Positions 51,402 to 60,912 of a stretch of 64,000 nucleotides of DNA are shown here, one piece after another. Every line of letters begins with the position of its first letter. The stretch's first letter is position 1. The translations under genes were made by a program, and so were the position numbers. The stretch is from the NCBI GenBank assembly GCA_963663365.2, contig CAXXIH010000004.1:1178001-1242000 (forward strand). Direction: 5' to 3'. The notes beneath the pieces are model-generated. The model saw only the letters and a program-made list of their open reading frames with translations, was not told the origin of the DNA and ran no database searches. Origin of the DNA: G963663365 sp963663365 (GTDB lineage: Bacteria > Hinthialibacterota > Hinthialibacteria > Hinthialibacterales > G963663365).

Positions 51402-51488
51402 GTCAAAATAGGCGGAAACCTTAATTCGCAGCCGTGATTTGCCTACTTTCCCTGCTCGTGCCTGTGGCAAAGTTCTGTTGAGATTGCG

Positions 51489-51517
51489 TTGACAGAGCCA
51501 TACAGGTGCCTTAGCCT
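51489..51517 (+). promoter_or_regulatory. Possible promoter for secDF
   Basis: Perfect -35 TTGACA (51489-51494), 17 bases, then TAGCCT (51512-51517), a poor -10. About 100 bases before the secDF start, in the only sizeable gap upstream. Confidence 0.35.
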
Positions 51518-51616
51518 GGCGGATTGTTTTCCCCTGCTCCAATTCGGTCAATTCTTCGATTGTTTAATCATCTATGGAGCCAGATCTAGGTATTCCTAAC
51601 GATACGAGAACATGTC

Positions 51617-54322
51617 ATGAGACAAGTCCCTGTTTGGAAGTATGTTGTAATCGTTGCCACGCTGCTTATTTCGTTTTGGGCGCTGCTGCCCTCCTTTGAG
51701 TTTTACAGTCTGGATGAGCAGTACCGGCATCAGTCAAAGGCCGAACAAGAAGCCTCTGCGCGTATGAACGATCTCGATGCGCAAGTGGCTGAGGTTCAAG
51801 GGCAGATTGAAGCCGCCCACCGTGAGGGCAGTCCGGATCAAGTCAGCGAGTTGGAAAAGAAACTCGCCGACCTGCGTAGCGAATTCGATGAAGCCAAAGA
51901 GGCGAAAGACGCGGCCCGTGAAGAGCACGATAACCTGCGTTCCCGCATCATCAACTTAGGCTTGGACCTTCAGGGCGGTGTTCACGTCGTTCTGCAAGTT
52001 GACCGCCAAAGCGCATTGGAAAATGCCCGGGATGTGAATCCCGAAATGGTGGAGAAGAATCCGGATATGGTGGTCAGCGATGCGTTGGAGAAAGCGCGGG
52101 CTGTTGTTGAAAACCGTATCAATAAATACGGTGTGACTGAGCCAATCATTCAGGCTCAGCCGCCTGACCGGATCATCGTCGAAATTCCGGGTGTCGAGAA
52201 TCCCGATGAAGTTGCCGGCTTGCTTCAAACCGAAGCTCAGCTGTCTTTCCATATTCTCGCCGATATTGAAGATGCGCGGGATATCATTGCCGACATCGAC
52301 GACCGTACGGCTGTCGATCTTACGCAGATTTGCCAAGAAAAACGGGGTATGACACCCAGTTCTGAATTTCTGGTAGCCGACGCTGATGTAAGTTTGGTTA
52401 GCGCAGCGATCAGTTCTCCGGCGGCTAAAAGCGTAATACCCGATAAATACATTTTCGGTTGGTCGGCTCTTGAGGCCGATGAAAACTACTCTCAAATCGG
52501 CCGCCACCGGAAGCTGTATGTCATGAATGCGAAGCCGGATCTTACCGGTGGTCTGCTGCGTAATGCCTACTTTGATTTGGATCCAAGTGGTTTTAACGAG
52601 CCATTGGTTTATTTGATCTTTAATCCGCGCGGCCGCGATATTTTGGCGCGTGTTTCCGAGAACAATGTTGGGAAACGCATGGCCATTGTCCTCGATGACC
52701 GTGTTTATCTTGCCCCTGTGTTGAAAGACCGGATTACGGGCGGGACCGCCACAATCGAAGGTATTACAGACCGTAATGAAGCCAACCGGCTTTCCATCGT
52801 TCTTCGAGCCGGTGCACTTCCGGCTAAGCTGAACTTGGCCGAGAACCGGGTTGTCGGTCCCAGCCTGGGTCACGATTCGATCCAGCAAGGCGTTCAATCG
52901 GCGTTCTGGGGTCTGGTTGTTGTGGCCGCGTTTATGATTGTTTATTACGCCTGGGCGGGTGTTGTTGCTAATGCCGCTTTGGTTTTAAATTTCGTCTTTC
53001 TTCTGGCGGCATTGGCCTTGTTCAAGGCGACACTGACACTACCGGGTGTCGCCGGAGCTGTGCTGATTATCGGTATGGCCGTGGACGCCAATGTGCTGAT
53101 CTATGAGCGCATACGTGAAGAGTTGAGCAACCAACGCACGAAATCGCTTAAGGCTGTGGTTGAAAAAGGCTACAACCGGGCGTTCCTAACCATTTTTGAC
53201 AGTAACTTGACCACCCTGCTGACTGCGGTCGTTCTATTCCAATTCGGTACAGGTCCGATCCGCGGTTTCGCGGTTACCCTCATGCTGGGCATTTTGATTT
53301 CGATGTTCACGGCGTTGTTTGTAACACGCCTGATCTTCGATAGTGCTCTGGCCACGGGAAAATTCCAAGGACTTTCCGTGGGCCGGATTCGGCTTTTTGA
53401 TAATTTGCAATGGCGGATAGTCGATCACACAAAATTTCCAGTGATTGGTTCAATTACGGTTATCCTCTTGGGTGTCGTTTTTATGTTTATCCACGGCGGC
53501 CTCAATCAGGGAATCGATTTTGCGGGCGGTTCTTTGGTTCGAGTAGAGTTTGCGAAACCTACGGCTGTGGAAGAGATTCGCGATGCGTTACGCGAGAAAG
53601 GCCATGAAGTCGGTTCAATAACGATCCAGCGTGTGGCCGATGCCAAAGTCTCGGGAACCGAGTTTCATATTAAAACCAAATCCTTATCGGAGATGGAAAG
53701 CGATACATCCCAGCAACATCTGATTGCTCAGAAGATAGTCGATGATTTAACCGAAGTTTATGGGCAATCCAATCGAGTTGAAGTACGTTCGATCGAAGAG
53801 GTCGGTTCCGCTGTCGGCCACGATCTGGCGATTCAGGGTTTCTGGTGCGTGGTTGCGGGCAGCCTTTTAATTCTGGCCTACATCACCCTCCGCTTTGAAT
53901 TCCGGTTTGCGGTGGCAGCGGTTGTGGCTGTTGTACATGATGTTTTGGTTACGGTTGCGCTTTTCGCAATTTTCAATTGGGAGTTTAACCTGCCTATTAT
54001 CGCAGCTCTGTTAACGATTGTCGGTTATTCGCTCAATGACACCATCGTCATCTTCGACCGCATCCGCGAGAATTATACCTCGGCGGTCCAGAATTTCCGG
54101 GAAATCGTTAATAACAGCATAAATCAATGTATGTCTAGAACAGTCATCACCTCCGCCACGACATTCTTTGTTGTTGTTGTGATGCTTATTTTCGGTGGTG
54201 ACATCCTGCGGTTGTTCGTTGCTGCGTTATGCATCGGTGTAGTTGTCGGATGTTATTCCACGGTGTTCATTGCCGCGCCCGTGCTGTTGAATTGGCGTAC
54301 GCGCAAAAGGTCGGTCGGCTGA
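51617..54322 (+). CDS. secDF: Fused protein translocase subunit SecDF with coiled-coil insert
   Basis: A 901-residue fusion. The SecD part has helix 1, then a charged coiled coil (about residues 40-110), then LGLDLQGGVHVVLQV, the P1 domain with ENRINKYGVTEPIIQ, and the six-helix domain with GMAVDANVLIYERIREEL. The SecF part has GLNQGIDFAGGSLVRVEF and GYSLNDTIVIFDRIRENY. SecDF uses the proton gradient to pull exported proteins across the membrane. The coiled coil lies between the first helix and the DLQGG motif, where most SecD proteins have only a short loop. ATG start; a clear terminator follows. Confidence 0.95.
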   Translation: MRQVPVWKYVVIVATLLISFWALLPSFEFYSLDEQYRHQSKAEQEASARMNDLDAQVAEVQGQIEAAHREGSPDQVSELEKKLADLRSEFDEAKEAKDAAREEHDNLRSRIINLGLDLQGGVHVVLQVDRQSALENARDVNPEMVEKNPDMVVSDALEKARAVVENRINKYGVTEPIIQAQPPDRIIVEIPGVENPDEVAGLLQTEAQLSFHILADIEDARDIIADIDDRTAVDLTQICQEKRGMTPSSEFLVADADVSLVSAAISSPAAKSVIPDKYIFGWSALEADENYSQIGRHRKLYVMNAKPDLTGGLLRNAYFDLDPSGFNEPLVYLIFNPRGRDILARVSENNVGKRMAIVLDDRVYLAPVLKDRITGGTATIEGITDRNEANRLSIVLRAGALPAKLNLAENRVVGPSLGHDSIQQGVQSAFWGLVVVAAFMIVYYAWAGVVANAALVLNFVFLLAALALFKATLTLPGVAGAVLIIGMAVDANVLIYERIREELSNQRTKSLKAVVEKGYNRAFLTIFDSNLTTLLTAVVLFQFGTGPIRGFAVTLMLGILISMFTALFVTRLIFDSALATGKFQGLSVGRIRLFDNLQWRIVDHTKFPVIGSITVILLGVVFMFIHGGLNQGIDFAGGSLVRVEFAKPTAVEEIRDALREKGHEVGSITIQRVADAKVSGTEFHIKTKSLSEMESDTSQQHLIAQKIVDDLTEVYGQSNRVEVRSIEEVGSAVGHDLAIQGFWCVVAGSLLILAYITLRFEFRFAVAAVVAVVHDVLVTVALFAIFNWEFNLPIIAALLTIVGYSLNDTIVIFDRIRENYTSAVQNFREIVNNSINQCMSRTVITSATTFFVVVVMLIFGGDILRLFVAALCIGVVVGCYSTVFIAAPVLLNWRTRKRSVG

Positions 54323-54365
54323 GCCGGATTTGAAATAAAGGCATATACCCCTAGTGACTTCAGAT

Positions 54366-54396
54366 GAGGGGCCGGACCGCCGGCCCCTCGTTTTAT
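54366..54396 (+). terminator. Intrinsic terminator after secDF
   Basis: Perfect 10-bp stem GAGGGGCCGG (54366-54375) and CCGGCCCCTC (54380-54389), 4-base loop ACCG, followed by GTTTTATT. Confidence 0.93.
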
Positions 54397-54540
54397 TCAA
54401 GGCCGCAAGATGATTTGGGGTAGCAGGGTTGGTTCGCGGCGCAGACCATGGCAGTGTATGTTGTCTTGTTTTGTGCGATGCCGTTCCGGTGGATAAGGAA
54501 CCTCCGGACCGGAAATGAATGACACGCTCGAGGAAACACC

Positions 54541-55794
54541 ATGCGAACAACAATCATTGCCGTCCTCATCATCGTGATCCTGGCCGCCGGAGCGGTTGGG
54601 GTGTTCTTATTACGTATTGAATTTCGCACCAAACAGGCGGAATCCAAGATGGAAGAAGCCTACGCGCTTTTTGAAGCCGGAGAGAGCGCCAAAGTTGTGG
54701 AGGCGTTGCGGCCGGTTTATGACGACTTCCGCAGATACAAGCGAATCGATGAAGTCATCGTGCTTTTGGCGAAGTGCTATGAGCTATCGGATCAGCCGGA
54801 TACAGGGGATGTCGCCACTCAGTTATGGCGTGAGATTGTGGAAAATTACCCCGAAACTCCGAATGCCGATTTGGCCCGTCTCAAACTGGCCAATGCGATT
54901 TTGGAAAATTCACCTGCAGAAGCCAAAGTTTTGTTTGACCAGGTGGCCGGTTCCAGCGACCAGGAACTTGCATCCCAAGCCAGAGTTGGGCAAGCACAGC
55001 TGCTGGAGAAAGACGGCAAAATTGACGATGCCCGCGCGTTGTATATGACGGTGATACAAAACAGCGGCGCTAAGGCTGCACAAGGGTTGGCTTTTGACCG
55101 GCTTTCGGAGATGAATCACCGGTTGCTTTTCTCACCGAATCTGGACCCGTTCAGTGAAGTCTATGAAATTAAAAAGGGAGACAGCCTCTACAAAATCGCC
55201 GTTAATCATCATTGTTCAGTTAAGTATCTGGTCAATACCAATCTTATTTCAGGTGAGCTAAGACCGGGGCAGACGATCAAAGTGCCCAGCCAAGGCTGGA
55301 AGATTGTTGTCGATAAAGAAGATCTTTACCTCTATTTGCTTACGAAAGACGGTCGATTTGTAAAACGCTACCGCGTAGGTACCGGTAAACAGGATTTCAA
55401 AACCCTCGAAGGCACCTACAAAATCAAAAACAAAGAAAAAGAACCGACTTGGTTTAAGCCGGGCGGCGGCGTGATCCAGTATGGCGAAGAAGGTCATGAA
55501 TTGGGGACACGTTGGATGGGATTGGCCGGACCGAAAATGGGATTGGGTATTCACGGCACGGATAAGCCGGATACTGTCGGTCAGCGTTTGAGTGCCGGCT
55601 GTATCCGCATGATCAATAATGATGTTGAAGAATTATTTACGATAACACCGGTGGGCACCCAAGTGGATATCGTCACCGGCTTTCAACTGTCGGACTATCA
55701 AGGTTCCGGTTCGGCTGGCGATGAAGGCCAGACAGACGAGCAAGTCTCCGATGAAGGTGAAGGCGAAGCGGAAGAAGAAGCCGAGTCCACCTGA
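54541..55794 (+). CDS. LysM-domain L,D-transpeptidase (YkuD family)
   Basis: A 417-residue envelope protein. An N-terminal membrane anchor (residues 4-23) is followed by TPR-like helical repeats (about 30-200), then a LysM domain (YEIKKGDSLYKIAVNHHCSVKYLV...LRPGQTIKVP, about 205-255) and a YkuD domain (about 260-380). The catalytic motif is complete: H338 in GIHGT and C354 in SAGCIRM. It should crosslink peptidoglycan stem peptides (3-3 links) or attach proteins to them. It ends in an acidic tail (EGEGEAEEEAEST). ATG with GAGG upstream. Confidence 0.9.
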   Translation: MRTTIIAVLIIVILAAGAVGVFLLRIEFRTKQAESKMEEAYALFEAGESAKVVEALRPVYDDFRRYKRIDEVIVLLAKCYELSDQPDTGDVATQLWREIVENYPETPNADLARLKLANAILENSPAEAKVLFDQVAGSSDQELASQARVGQAQLLEKDGKIDDARALYMTVIQNSGAKAAQGLAFDRLSEMNHRLLFSPNLDPFSEVYEIKKGDSLYKIAVNHHCSVKYLVNTNLISGELRPGQTIKVPSQGWKIVVDKEDLYLYLLTKDGRFVKRYRVGTGKQDFKTLEGTYKIKNKEKEPTWFKPGGGVIQYGEEGHELGTRWMGLAGPKMGLGIHGTDKPDTVGQRLSAGCIRMINNDVEELFTITPVGTQVDIVTGFQLSDYQGSGSAGDEGQTDEQVSDEGEGEAEEEAEST

Positions 55795-55894
55795 TTGAAT
55801 GGGCGACGCCAAAAAACCATTTTGCATGATGAAAGCGTAAGGGCCGCTTGCATGATTAATCGCCGCGGTTCCATACGCATTCCTGCCCAGTTCG

Positions 55895-57001
55895 ATGGAT
55901 AAACCAGCACGTAGCCGCCGAAATTTCTTGTTTCCTAAGCCGAAGCCTGTGTCCGGCCCTCCAAATGTTTTGGCACAAAGCCGGTATGAAACCCACCAAA
56001 AACACGAGACGGGTGAAGAAGCCTATGGACATCTGATTTGTGTGGCCCAAGAGGCGATGGCCACAAAATTTGAAATACTGTATCCGGAACTCGAGCCGCG
56101 CGGCTCGGTGGAACTGTGCCGGAAAGCGCACAAAATTATTGATCGTGTGGAATCACAACTCACAGTTTATCGTGAGACCAGCGAAGTCAGCCGCCTGAAT
56201 CGTAGTGCGTACGAAAGGCCGGTTGAGGTTTCAGAGAATCTGTACGATCTAATCGAACGATCGCGAAAAATTTGGGAAGAGACGGAAGGCGCTTTTGACA
56301 TAACCGCCGGTCCGTTACTTAAAGCGTGGGGAATTCACCAACGTCAACAGCGTCAACCGGGCCAGGATGAAATTGAAGATGTTATGCAACGGGTGGGGAT
56401 GCAGTATGTCAGGCTTCATCGGGATACACATGCCATTTCGTTTCTACGCCCGGGAATTGAATTGAATTTCGGAAGTAACGGTAAAGGCTATGCTCTGGAT
56501 TGCGCGGTAGACTTTTTGCGCGAAAACGGGCTTCCGTTGGTGTATTTGCAGGGGGGAGGCAGCAGCCACTATGGAGCGGGCGAACCGCCTTGGGATTTGG
56601 GTTGGCGTGTGGAAATCAGCGATCCTTTAGATTTACGGAAAGTAATCGCCACACTGCGTTTTACGAATATGGGCATGGCGACATCCGGGTTACAAGATCC
56701 CACTCCGCAAAAAGATGGCAGCTACCGCCGGCATATTATCGATCCCCGTACAGGGAGATTGGCGGAAGGTCTATTAGGTGTCACGGTGGTTTGTCCAACT
56801 GCCGAGGAGTCTGACGCGTTAGCAACCGCTTTCACGATTCTGGGTGTTGAGCGGGCGCGAAAATACTGTCAGACTCGCAGTAATATCGGGATGCTGCTTG
56901 TCCCCCCCCCGGGGACAGAACGTGTTTCCGATGCAGATCCCGACCGGGGGGAGCTGCTTACCCTCGGTATACTTGAATCCAATCCGGAGATGATAGTGTG
57001 A
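55895..57001 (+). CDS. apbE: FAD:protein FMN transferase ApbE
   Basis: A 368-residue ApbE-family protein. Motifs: EAMATKFEI, VESQLTVYRETSEVSRLN, GAFDITAGPLLKAWG, the FAD-binding LNFGSNGKGYALD, GGGSSHYGAG, and the metal region RHIIDPRTGR. The enzyme attaches FMN to threonines of partner proteins such as NqrB/C or RnfG. The usual GAIGKGY is GSNGKGY here. The N-terminus starts with SRRNFLF, similar to a Tat motif but without the following hydrophobic segment, so export by this route is doubtful. No NQR/RNF gene is adjacent. Its stop overlaps the next gene. Confidence 0.88.
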   Translation: MDKPARSRRNFLFPKPKPVSGPPNVLAQSRYETHQKHETGEEAYGHLICVAQEAMATKFEILYPELEPRGSVELCRKAHKIIDRVESQLTVYRETSEVSRLNRSAYERPVEVSENLYDLIERSRKIWEETEGAFDITAGPLLKAWGIHQRQQRQPGQDEIEDVMQRVGMQYVRLHRDTHAISFLRPGIELNFGSNGKGYALDCAVDFLRENGLPLVYLQGGGSSHYGAGEPPWDLGWRVEISDPLDLRKVIATLRFTNMGMATSGLQDPTPQKDGSYRRHIIDPRTGRLAEGLLGVTVVCPTAEESDALATAFTILGVERARKYCQTRSNIGMLLVPPPGTERVSDADPDRGELLTLGILESNPEMIV

Positions 57002-57516
57002 GTGCGCAGAACGAGTATAGACTGTGGCAAACGACAAGTTTGACCTTATTGCGAATGTCGATTGGTTGGCATTGTTTGCATGAAGGTATTGTAAAAATCA
57101 TCAAAGTCGGCGGGTGGTCGGGCTATGGCTACATGGCCAATGCAAGCGGCCCCTTTGCTCCCATATTCAGGAGTATGGCTGAAAATCCTGCTTTTTTGGC
57201 CTTTAGCGACGCGTCTGTAAAATATTTGCTTACGATTTGCGGTGCGTTATTGCTAGTCGGATTATTTACCCGTGTCTCCGCTGTATTGATGATAGGGCTG
57301 ATCGCAATGTTTTATCTTGCCAATCCACCTATGGGCGAATACAGCGCGTTGGGAATGATGCAACCCGGGTCTGAAGGCACGTATTTGTGGGTCAACAAGA
57401 ACTTAATCGAGATTTTTGCGTTGTGGGTTGTCTTGGCTTTTGAGAATGGCCGGATGCCCGGTTTAGATGTTTATACGCGGCAGTGGCTCAACAAAATCAT
57501 GGGCAAATCTGCATAA
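56998..57516 (+). CDS. DoxX family membrane protein
   Basis: A 172-residue protein with four membrane helices. LTLLRMSIGWHCLHEGIVKI, KYLLTICGALLLVGLFTRVSAVLMIGLIAMFYLA and the final NKNLIEIFALWVVLAF segment follow the DoxX/DoxD-like layout (first helix with R and W-H, third with the ...G-L-x-T-R...). Such proteins are quinone-related or redox-linked membrane proteins. GTG start, overlapping the apbE stop (GTGTGA), so the two are translationally coupled. Confidence 0.82.
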   Translation: MSAQNEYRLWQTTSLTLLRMSIGWHCLHEGIVKIIKVGGWSGYGYMANASGPFAPIFRSMAENPAFLAFSDASVKYLLTICGALLLVGLFTRVSAVLMIGLIAMFYLANPPMGEYSALGMMQPGSEGTYLWVNKNLIEIFALWVVLAFENGRMPGLDVYTRQWLNKIMGKSA

Positions 57517-57746
57517 TCATTGATTGAAGTGAGGAAATTGCTGGCTAGATTTCTTGAAATATGCGTTGTTGCCGCCCCGTGTGCTTCGTAGGCTTAAAGA
57601 GAGCCCTAGCGAAGGACACCCGCACCGCAGCCGGCCAATGCAAAGTCCAGCGATTAGACGAAACGGTGCGATTAAGCCATCAAGAGTTTGAAATGGACCT
57701 AACCGGCGAGGCACAAGAAAAAGAGCCTTCCGGATGGAGGTAAAAG

Positions 57747-59237
57747 ATGATTCTTACACCTGAACAACAAGCTGTCGGACGCCGCAACTTTTTAAAAGCG
57801 AGCGCCGCATTGCCTGCGGCAGGCGCCTTTGCATTTAGCCACCGAAACTTCGGTCCGGTGAAATGCGGTGTGATCGGCACAGGGGGAGAGGGCCGGGTTC
57901 TTATGGAGTGCCTGGATCCCAAATACATACGCGTTACCGCCATTTGCGACATTCGTCCCGACCATCTGCAAATGGGCCAAGAAGTCGGTCTTAAGAATTG
58001 GGATGCCGAACTCGACACCTATACCGACTACAACGAAATGTTGGAAAAGGCCGACATTGAGGCGGTGATTATCGCTTCGCCGTTATGGCAACACGCTCCG
58101 ATGAGCATTGCCGCTCTCGAAGCCGGGAAGCATGTTTTCTGCGAAAAGACGATGGCCAAAACCATCGATGATTGCATTGCCATGAAAGAAACCGCCGAAA
58201 AAACCGGACTGAATCTCCAGATCGGCCATCAGCGGTTTTACAGCCCAATCTATTGGAATATGTATCGCATGGTGATGGGCGGTGATCTGGGCGATGTGAA
58301 ACATATCCGCTGCCAATGGCACCGGAACAACAGCTGGGTGCGCGGCCGTTGGTGGGAAAACCAAGAACACCTCGAAAAATATCCCGCGATGAAAGACTAC
58401 GATCCCAGCCAATGGGGCTACGGGGCGCCTGACAATCTTTGTAACTGGCGTTTATATGAAAAGCACTCCGAGGGACTCTTTACCGAGCTGGCGAGCCATA
58501 TGATTGCCATCACCAACTGGTTGGGTGTGGAAGGCAAAGATCCCGAAGAAGTCAAAGCCATGAAGGATAAAGACATCGTTGTGGATGCGGTTGCCCCGCG
58601 TCTGGTCATGGCTACAGGTGGTATTTATAAGTTTAAGAACGGCGAAGAAGGTATCTACGAATCGAAGCCGACCGAATATACGCGTGAAATCGAAGATCAC
58701 ATTTACGCCACATTCGAATATCCCAACGATTTGACGGTAACGTTCTCTTCGATTCAGACGAATTCCTATGACGGCTACTACGAAATGATCATGGGAACAA
58801 AGGGAACGGTTATTTTGAGCAACGAGACCAACCTGTATCTCTTCCCCGAGTACGCATGGGATAAATGGCAGGAAGAAGAAGAAAAACGCAAAGAAGCCGA
58901 AGAGGCCGCCAAAGAAGGCAAGGCCACAGAAGTGACCACGAAAGAGGCTTCTAAAGCGGCCCCTGTCCAAACCGCATCGGCCAGCCGTGGCGCGGATGTG
59001 GCCGGCACAGCCATGGGCTCAGGCGCCGGCGGAGGCAGTGGCTACACATGGCAATGGGCATACCGCGATGAACTGCGGGGCTTCGCCGAAACCATTCGTT
59101 TCGGACGCAACAATCTGTGCGACGGCAGTGTTGGGCTTTATGCGGCGCAGGCTGTTTTAGGCGCGCGGCAATCGCTTAAGGAAAAACGGATTATCAAGTT
59201 TGATGAAACCGGACGCGTGATTCCTGCAAAGGCCTAA
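57747..59237 (+). CDS. Gfo/Idh/MocA family oxidoreductase, Tat-exported (copy 1)
   Basis: A 496-residue oxidoreductase. The N-terminus carries a Tat signal (GRRNFLKASAALPAAGAFAF). The Rossmann domain opens with CGVIGTGGEGRVLME, the EKTMAKTIDD motif corresponds to the EKP(L/I)A region of the family, and the C-terminal domain has HYRDELRGFAETIRFGRNNLCDG-like features. These enzymes oxidise or epimerise sugars and polyols with NAD(P). An Ala/Glu/Gly-rich insert (about residues 372-425) is absent from its downstream paralogue. Preferred substrate unknown. Confidence 0.88.
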   Translation: MILTPEQQAVGRRNFLKASAALPAAGAFAFSHRNFGPVKCGVIGTGGEGRVLMECLDPKYIRVTAICDIRPDHLQMGQEVGLKNWDAELDTYTDYNEMLEKADIEAVIIASPLWQHAPMSIAALEAGKHVFCEKTMAKTIDDCIAMKETAEKTGLNLQIGHQRFYSPIYWNMYRMVMGGDLGDVKHIRCQWHRNNSWVRGRWWENQEHLEKYPAMKDYDPSQWGYGAPDNLCNWRLYEKHSEGLFTELASHMIAITNWLGVEGKDPEEVKAMKDKDIVVDAVAPRLVMATGGIYKFKNGEEGIYESKPTEYTREIEDHIYATFEYPNDLTVTFSSIQTNSYDGYYEMIMGTKGTVILSNETNLYLFPEYAWDKWQEEEEKRKEAEEAAKEGKATEVTTKEASKAAPVQTASASRGADVAGTAMGSGAGGGSGYTWQWAYRDELRGFAETIRFGRNNLCDGSVGLYAAQAVLGARQSLKEKRIIKFDETGRVIPAKA

Positions 59238-59358
59238 TTGAAACGGATTGAAGACTGAGATTGAAAAAAAACGAGCGATATCCCACGGATCCGGCAAAAT
59301 GCCGGAACGTGCCGTCAAGAGAAACATTGCTTGATGGGCCACCGGATGGAGGTACGTT

Positions 59359-60720
59359 ATGAATCTTACAAAAGAACAGAAAGAACAAGGACGCGTAGCA
59401 TTCCGAAAGGCGGTAGCGGGTCTACCTCCACTCGGTGACTTTGGCCCCAGCGATCCTAACTTTGAAAAATTACAGTGCGGTGTGATCGGCACCGGCGGTG
59501 AAGGCCGTCTGCTGATGGAAAATATCGATCCGAACTACATCGATATTTTGGCCGTCTCCGACATTCGCCCTGACCACGCTCAATTGGCGGCTGAAGTTTG
59601 CGCAAAGCGTTTCAACAATCCGAATGCGCAGATTTATGCGGAATACAAGGATCTTTTGGCGCGGGACGATATCGAAGCGGTGATTATTGCTTCGCCATTA
59701 TGGCAACACGCTCCGATGAGCATCGCCGCTCTCGAAGCCGGTAAGCATGTTTTCTGCGAAAAGACGATGGCCAAAACCATCGATGAATGCATCGCCATGA
59801 ACGATGCTGCCAAAACCAGCGGCAAAAACCTTCAGATCGGTCATCAACGCTTCTACAGCCCCATTTACCACGAGATGTACCGTTTGGTGATGGGTGGTGT
59901 ATTGGGTGATGTGCTGCATATTCGTTGCCAATGGCACCGGAATGGCAACTGGGTACGCCCGCGCTGGTGGGAAAATCCGGCCTATCTCGAGACTTACCCC
60001 ACAATGAAAGATTTCGATCCCTCGAAATGGGGCTATGGTGAACCGGATAATCTTTGCAACTGGCGGCTCTATGAGAAGCATTCCGAAGGTCTCTTCACGG
60101 AATTGGCGAGCCATATGATCGCGATTACCAATTGGCTGGGTGTCGAAAATGTCGATCCGCAAAAAGCCCTGAATTTAACCGCCAAGGATATGTACGTGAA
60201 TGCGGCCGCCCCGGTTGCAGTTATGGCTTCCGGCGGAACGTATAAATTCAAAGATGGTGAAGAGGGCGTTTTTGAAGAAAAGATCACGCCGTACAAGCGC
60301 GAAATCGAAGATCATATTTACGCGACGTTTGTGTATCCCAATAACCTGACGGTTATGTTCAGCTCCATTCAAACCAATGCTTTCGGCAACTATTACGAGT
60401 TCATCCAAGGCACCAAAGGCAGCATGGTTTTGAGCAGCGAGACCGACTGCATGCTCTTCTGGGAACCGGGCTGGGAAAAACAAGAAGCCAACAAGATCTA
60501 TGTTGAGCAAGAGGATCCCGGCGAGAACAAGTATCATTGGTCGATGGCTTACCGTGATGAACTACGCGGTTTTGCAGAAACGATTCGCTATGGACGCAAT
60601 AATCTTTGCGACGGCACAGCCGCCCTTTATGCCGCTCAGGCGGTTCTCGGCGCCCGAATCGCTCTCAAGAAACAGCAGCGGATTGAGTTCAATGAGGATG
60701 GCCGTCCCAAACTCGCTTAA
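59359..60720 (+). CDS. Gfo/Idh/MocA family oxidoreductase, Tat signal lost (copy 2)
   Basis: A 453-residue close paralogue of the preceding gene, in tandem and 121 bp downstream. Long identical blocks include SPLWQHAPMSIAALEAG and the LYEKHSEGLFTELASHMI segment. The N-terminus QGRVAFRKAVAGLPPLGDF aligns with the Tat signal of copy 1, but the twin arginine is now G-R and the hydrophobic core is broken, so this copy is predicted to stay in the cytoplasm. It lacks the low-complexity insert of copy 1. The two probably arose by duplication. A clear terminator follows. Confidence 0.88.
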   Translation: MNLTKEQKEQGRVAFRKAVAGLPPLGDFGPSDPNFEKLQCGVIGTGGEGRLLMENIDPNYIDILAVSDIRPDHAQLAAEVCAKRFNNPNAQIYAEYKDLLARDDIEAVIIASPLWQHAPMSIAALEAGKHVFCEKTMAKTIDECIAMNDAAKTSGKNLQIGHQRFYSPIYHEMYRLVMGGVLGDVLHIRCQWHRNGNWVRPRWWENPAYLETYPTMKDFDPSKWGYGEPDNLCNWRLYEKHSEGLFTELASHMIAITNWLGVENVDPQKALNLTAKDMYVNAAAPVAVMASGGTYKFKDGEEGVFEEKITPYKREIEDHIYATFVYPNNLTVMFSSIQTNAFGNYYEFIQGTKGSMVLSSETDCMLFWEPGWEKQEANKIYVEQEDPGENKYHWSMAYRDELRGFAETIRYGRNNLCDGTAALYAAQAVLGARIALKKQQRIEFNEDGRPKLA

Positions 60721-60749
60721 TTAACCTCTGCGAATTTCCGATTGACTTT

Positions 60750-60779
60750 AAAGCCCCCGGTGTTTGCCGGGGGCTTTTG
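60750..60779 (+). terminator. Intrinsic terminator after the oxidoreductase pair
   Basis: 11-bp stem AAAGCCCCCGG (60750-60760) with CCGGGGGCTTT (60767-60777), loop TGTTTG, T-run TTTT. Confidence 0.93.
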
Positions 60780-60912
60780 TATTCATAGCCAAAGTGTCTC
60801 TCTGCCTATCTTTGAACTACCGGATGGCGCGGCTACGTTAGATTGATGATATGGCCATGCCTTGGACAGAATAAAGTGGCTTCGGGTGGCTTGTTGTGAA
60901 AAGGAAGGTCTC

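Noticed and set aside
51956..52897. Long open frame on the minus strand opposite secDF
   Set aside because: It is fully antisense to conserved SecD sequence and shows no family features.
57561..57743. Short open frame between doxX and the first oxidoreductase
   Set aside because: No ribosome-binding site and no protein-like features; the region is more likely the promoter of the oxidoreductase pair.
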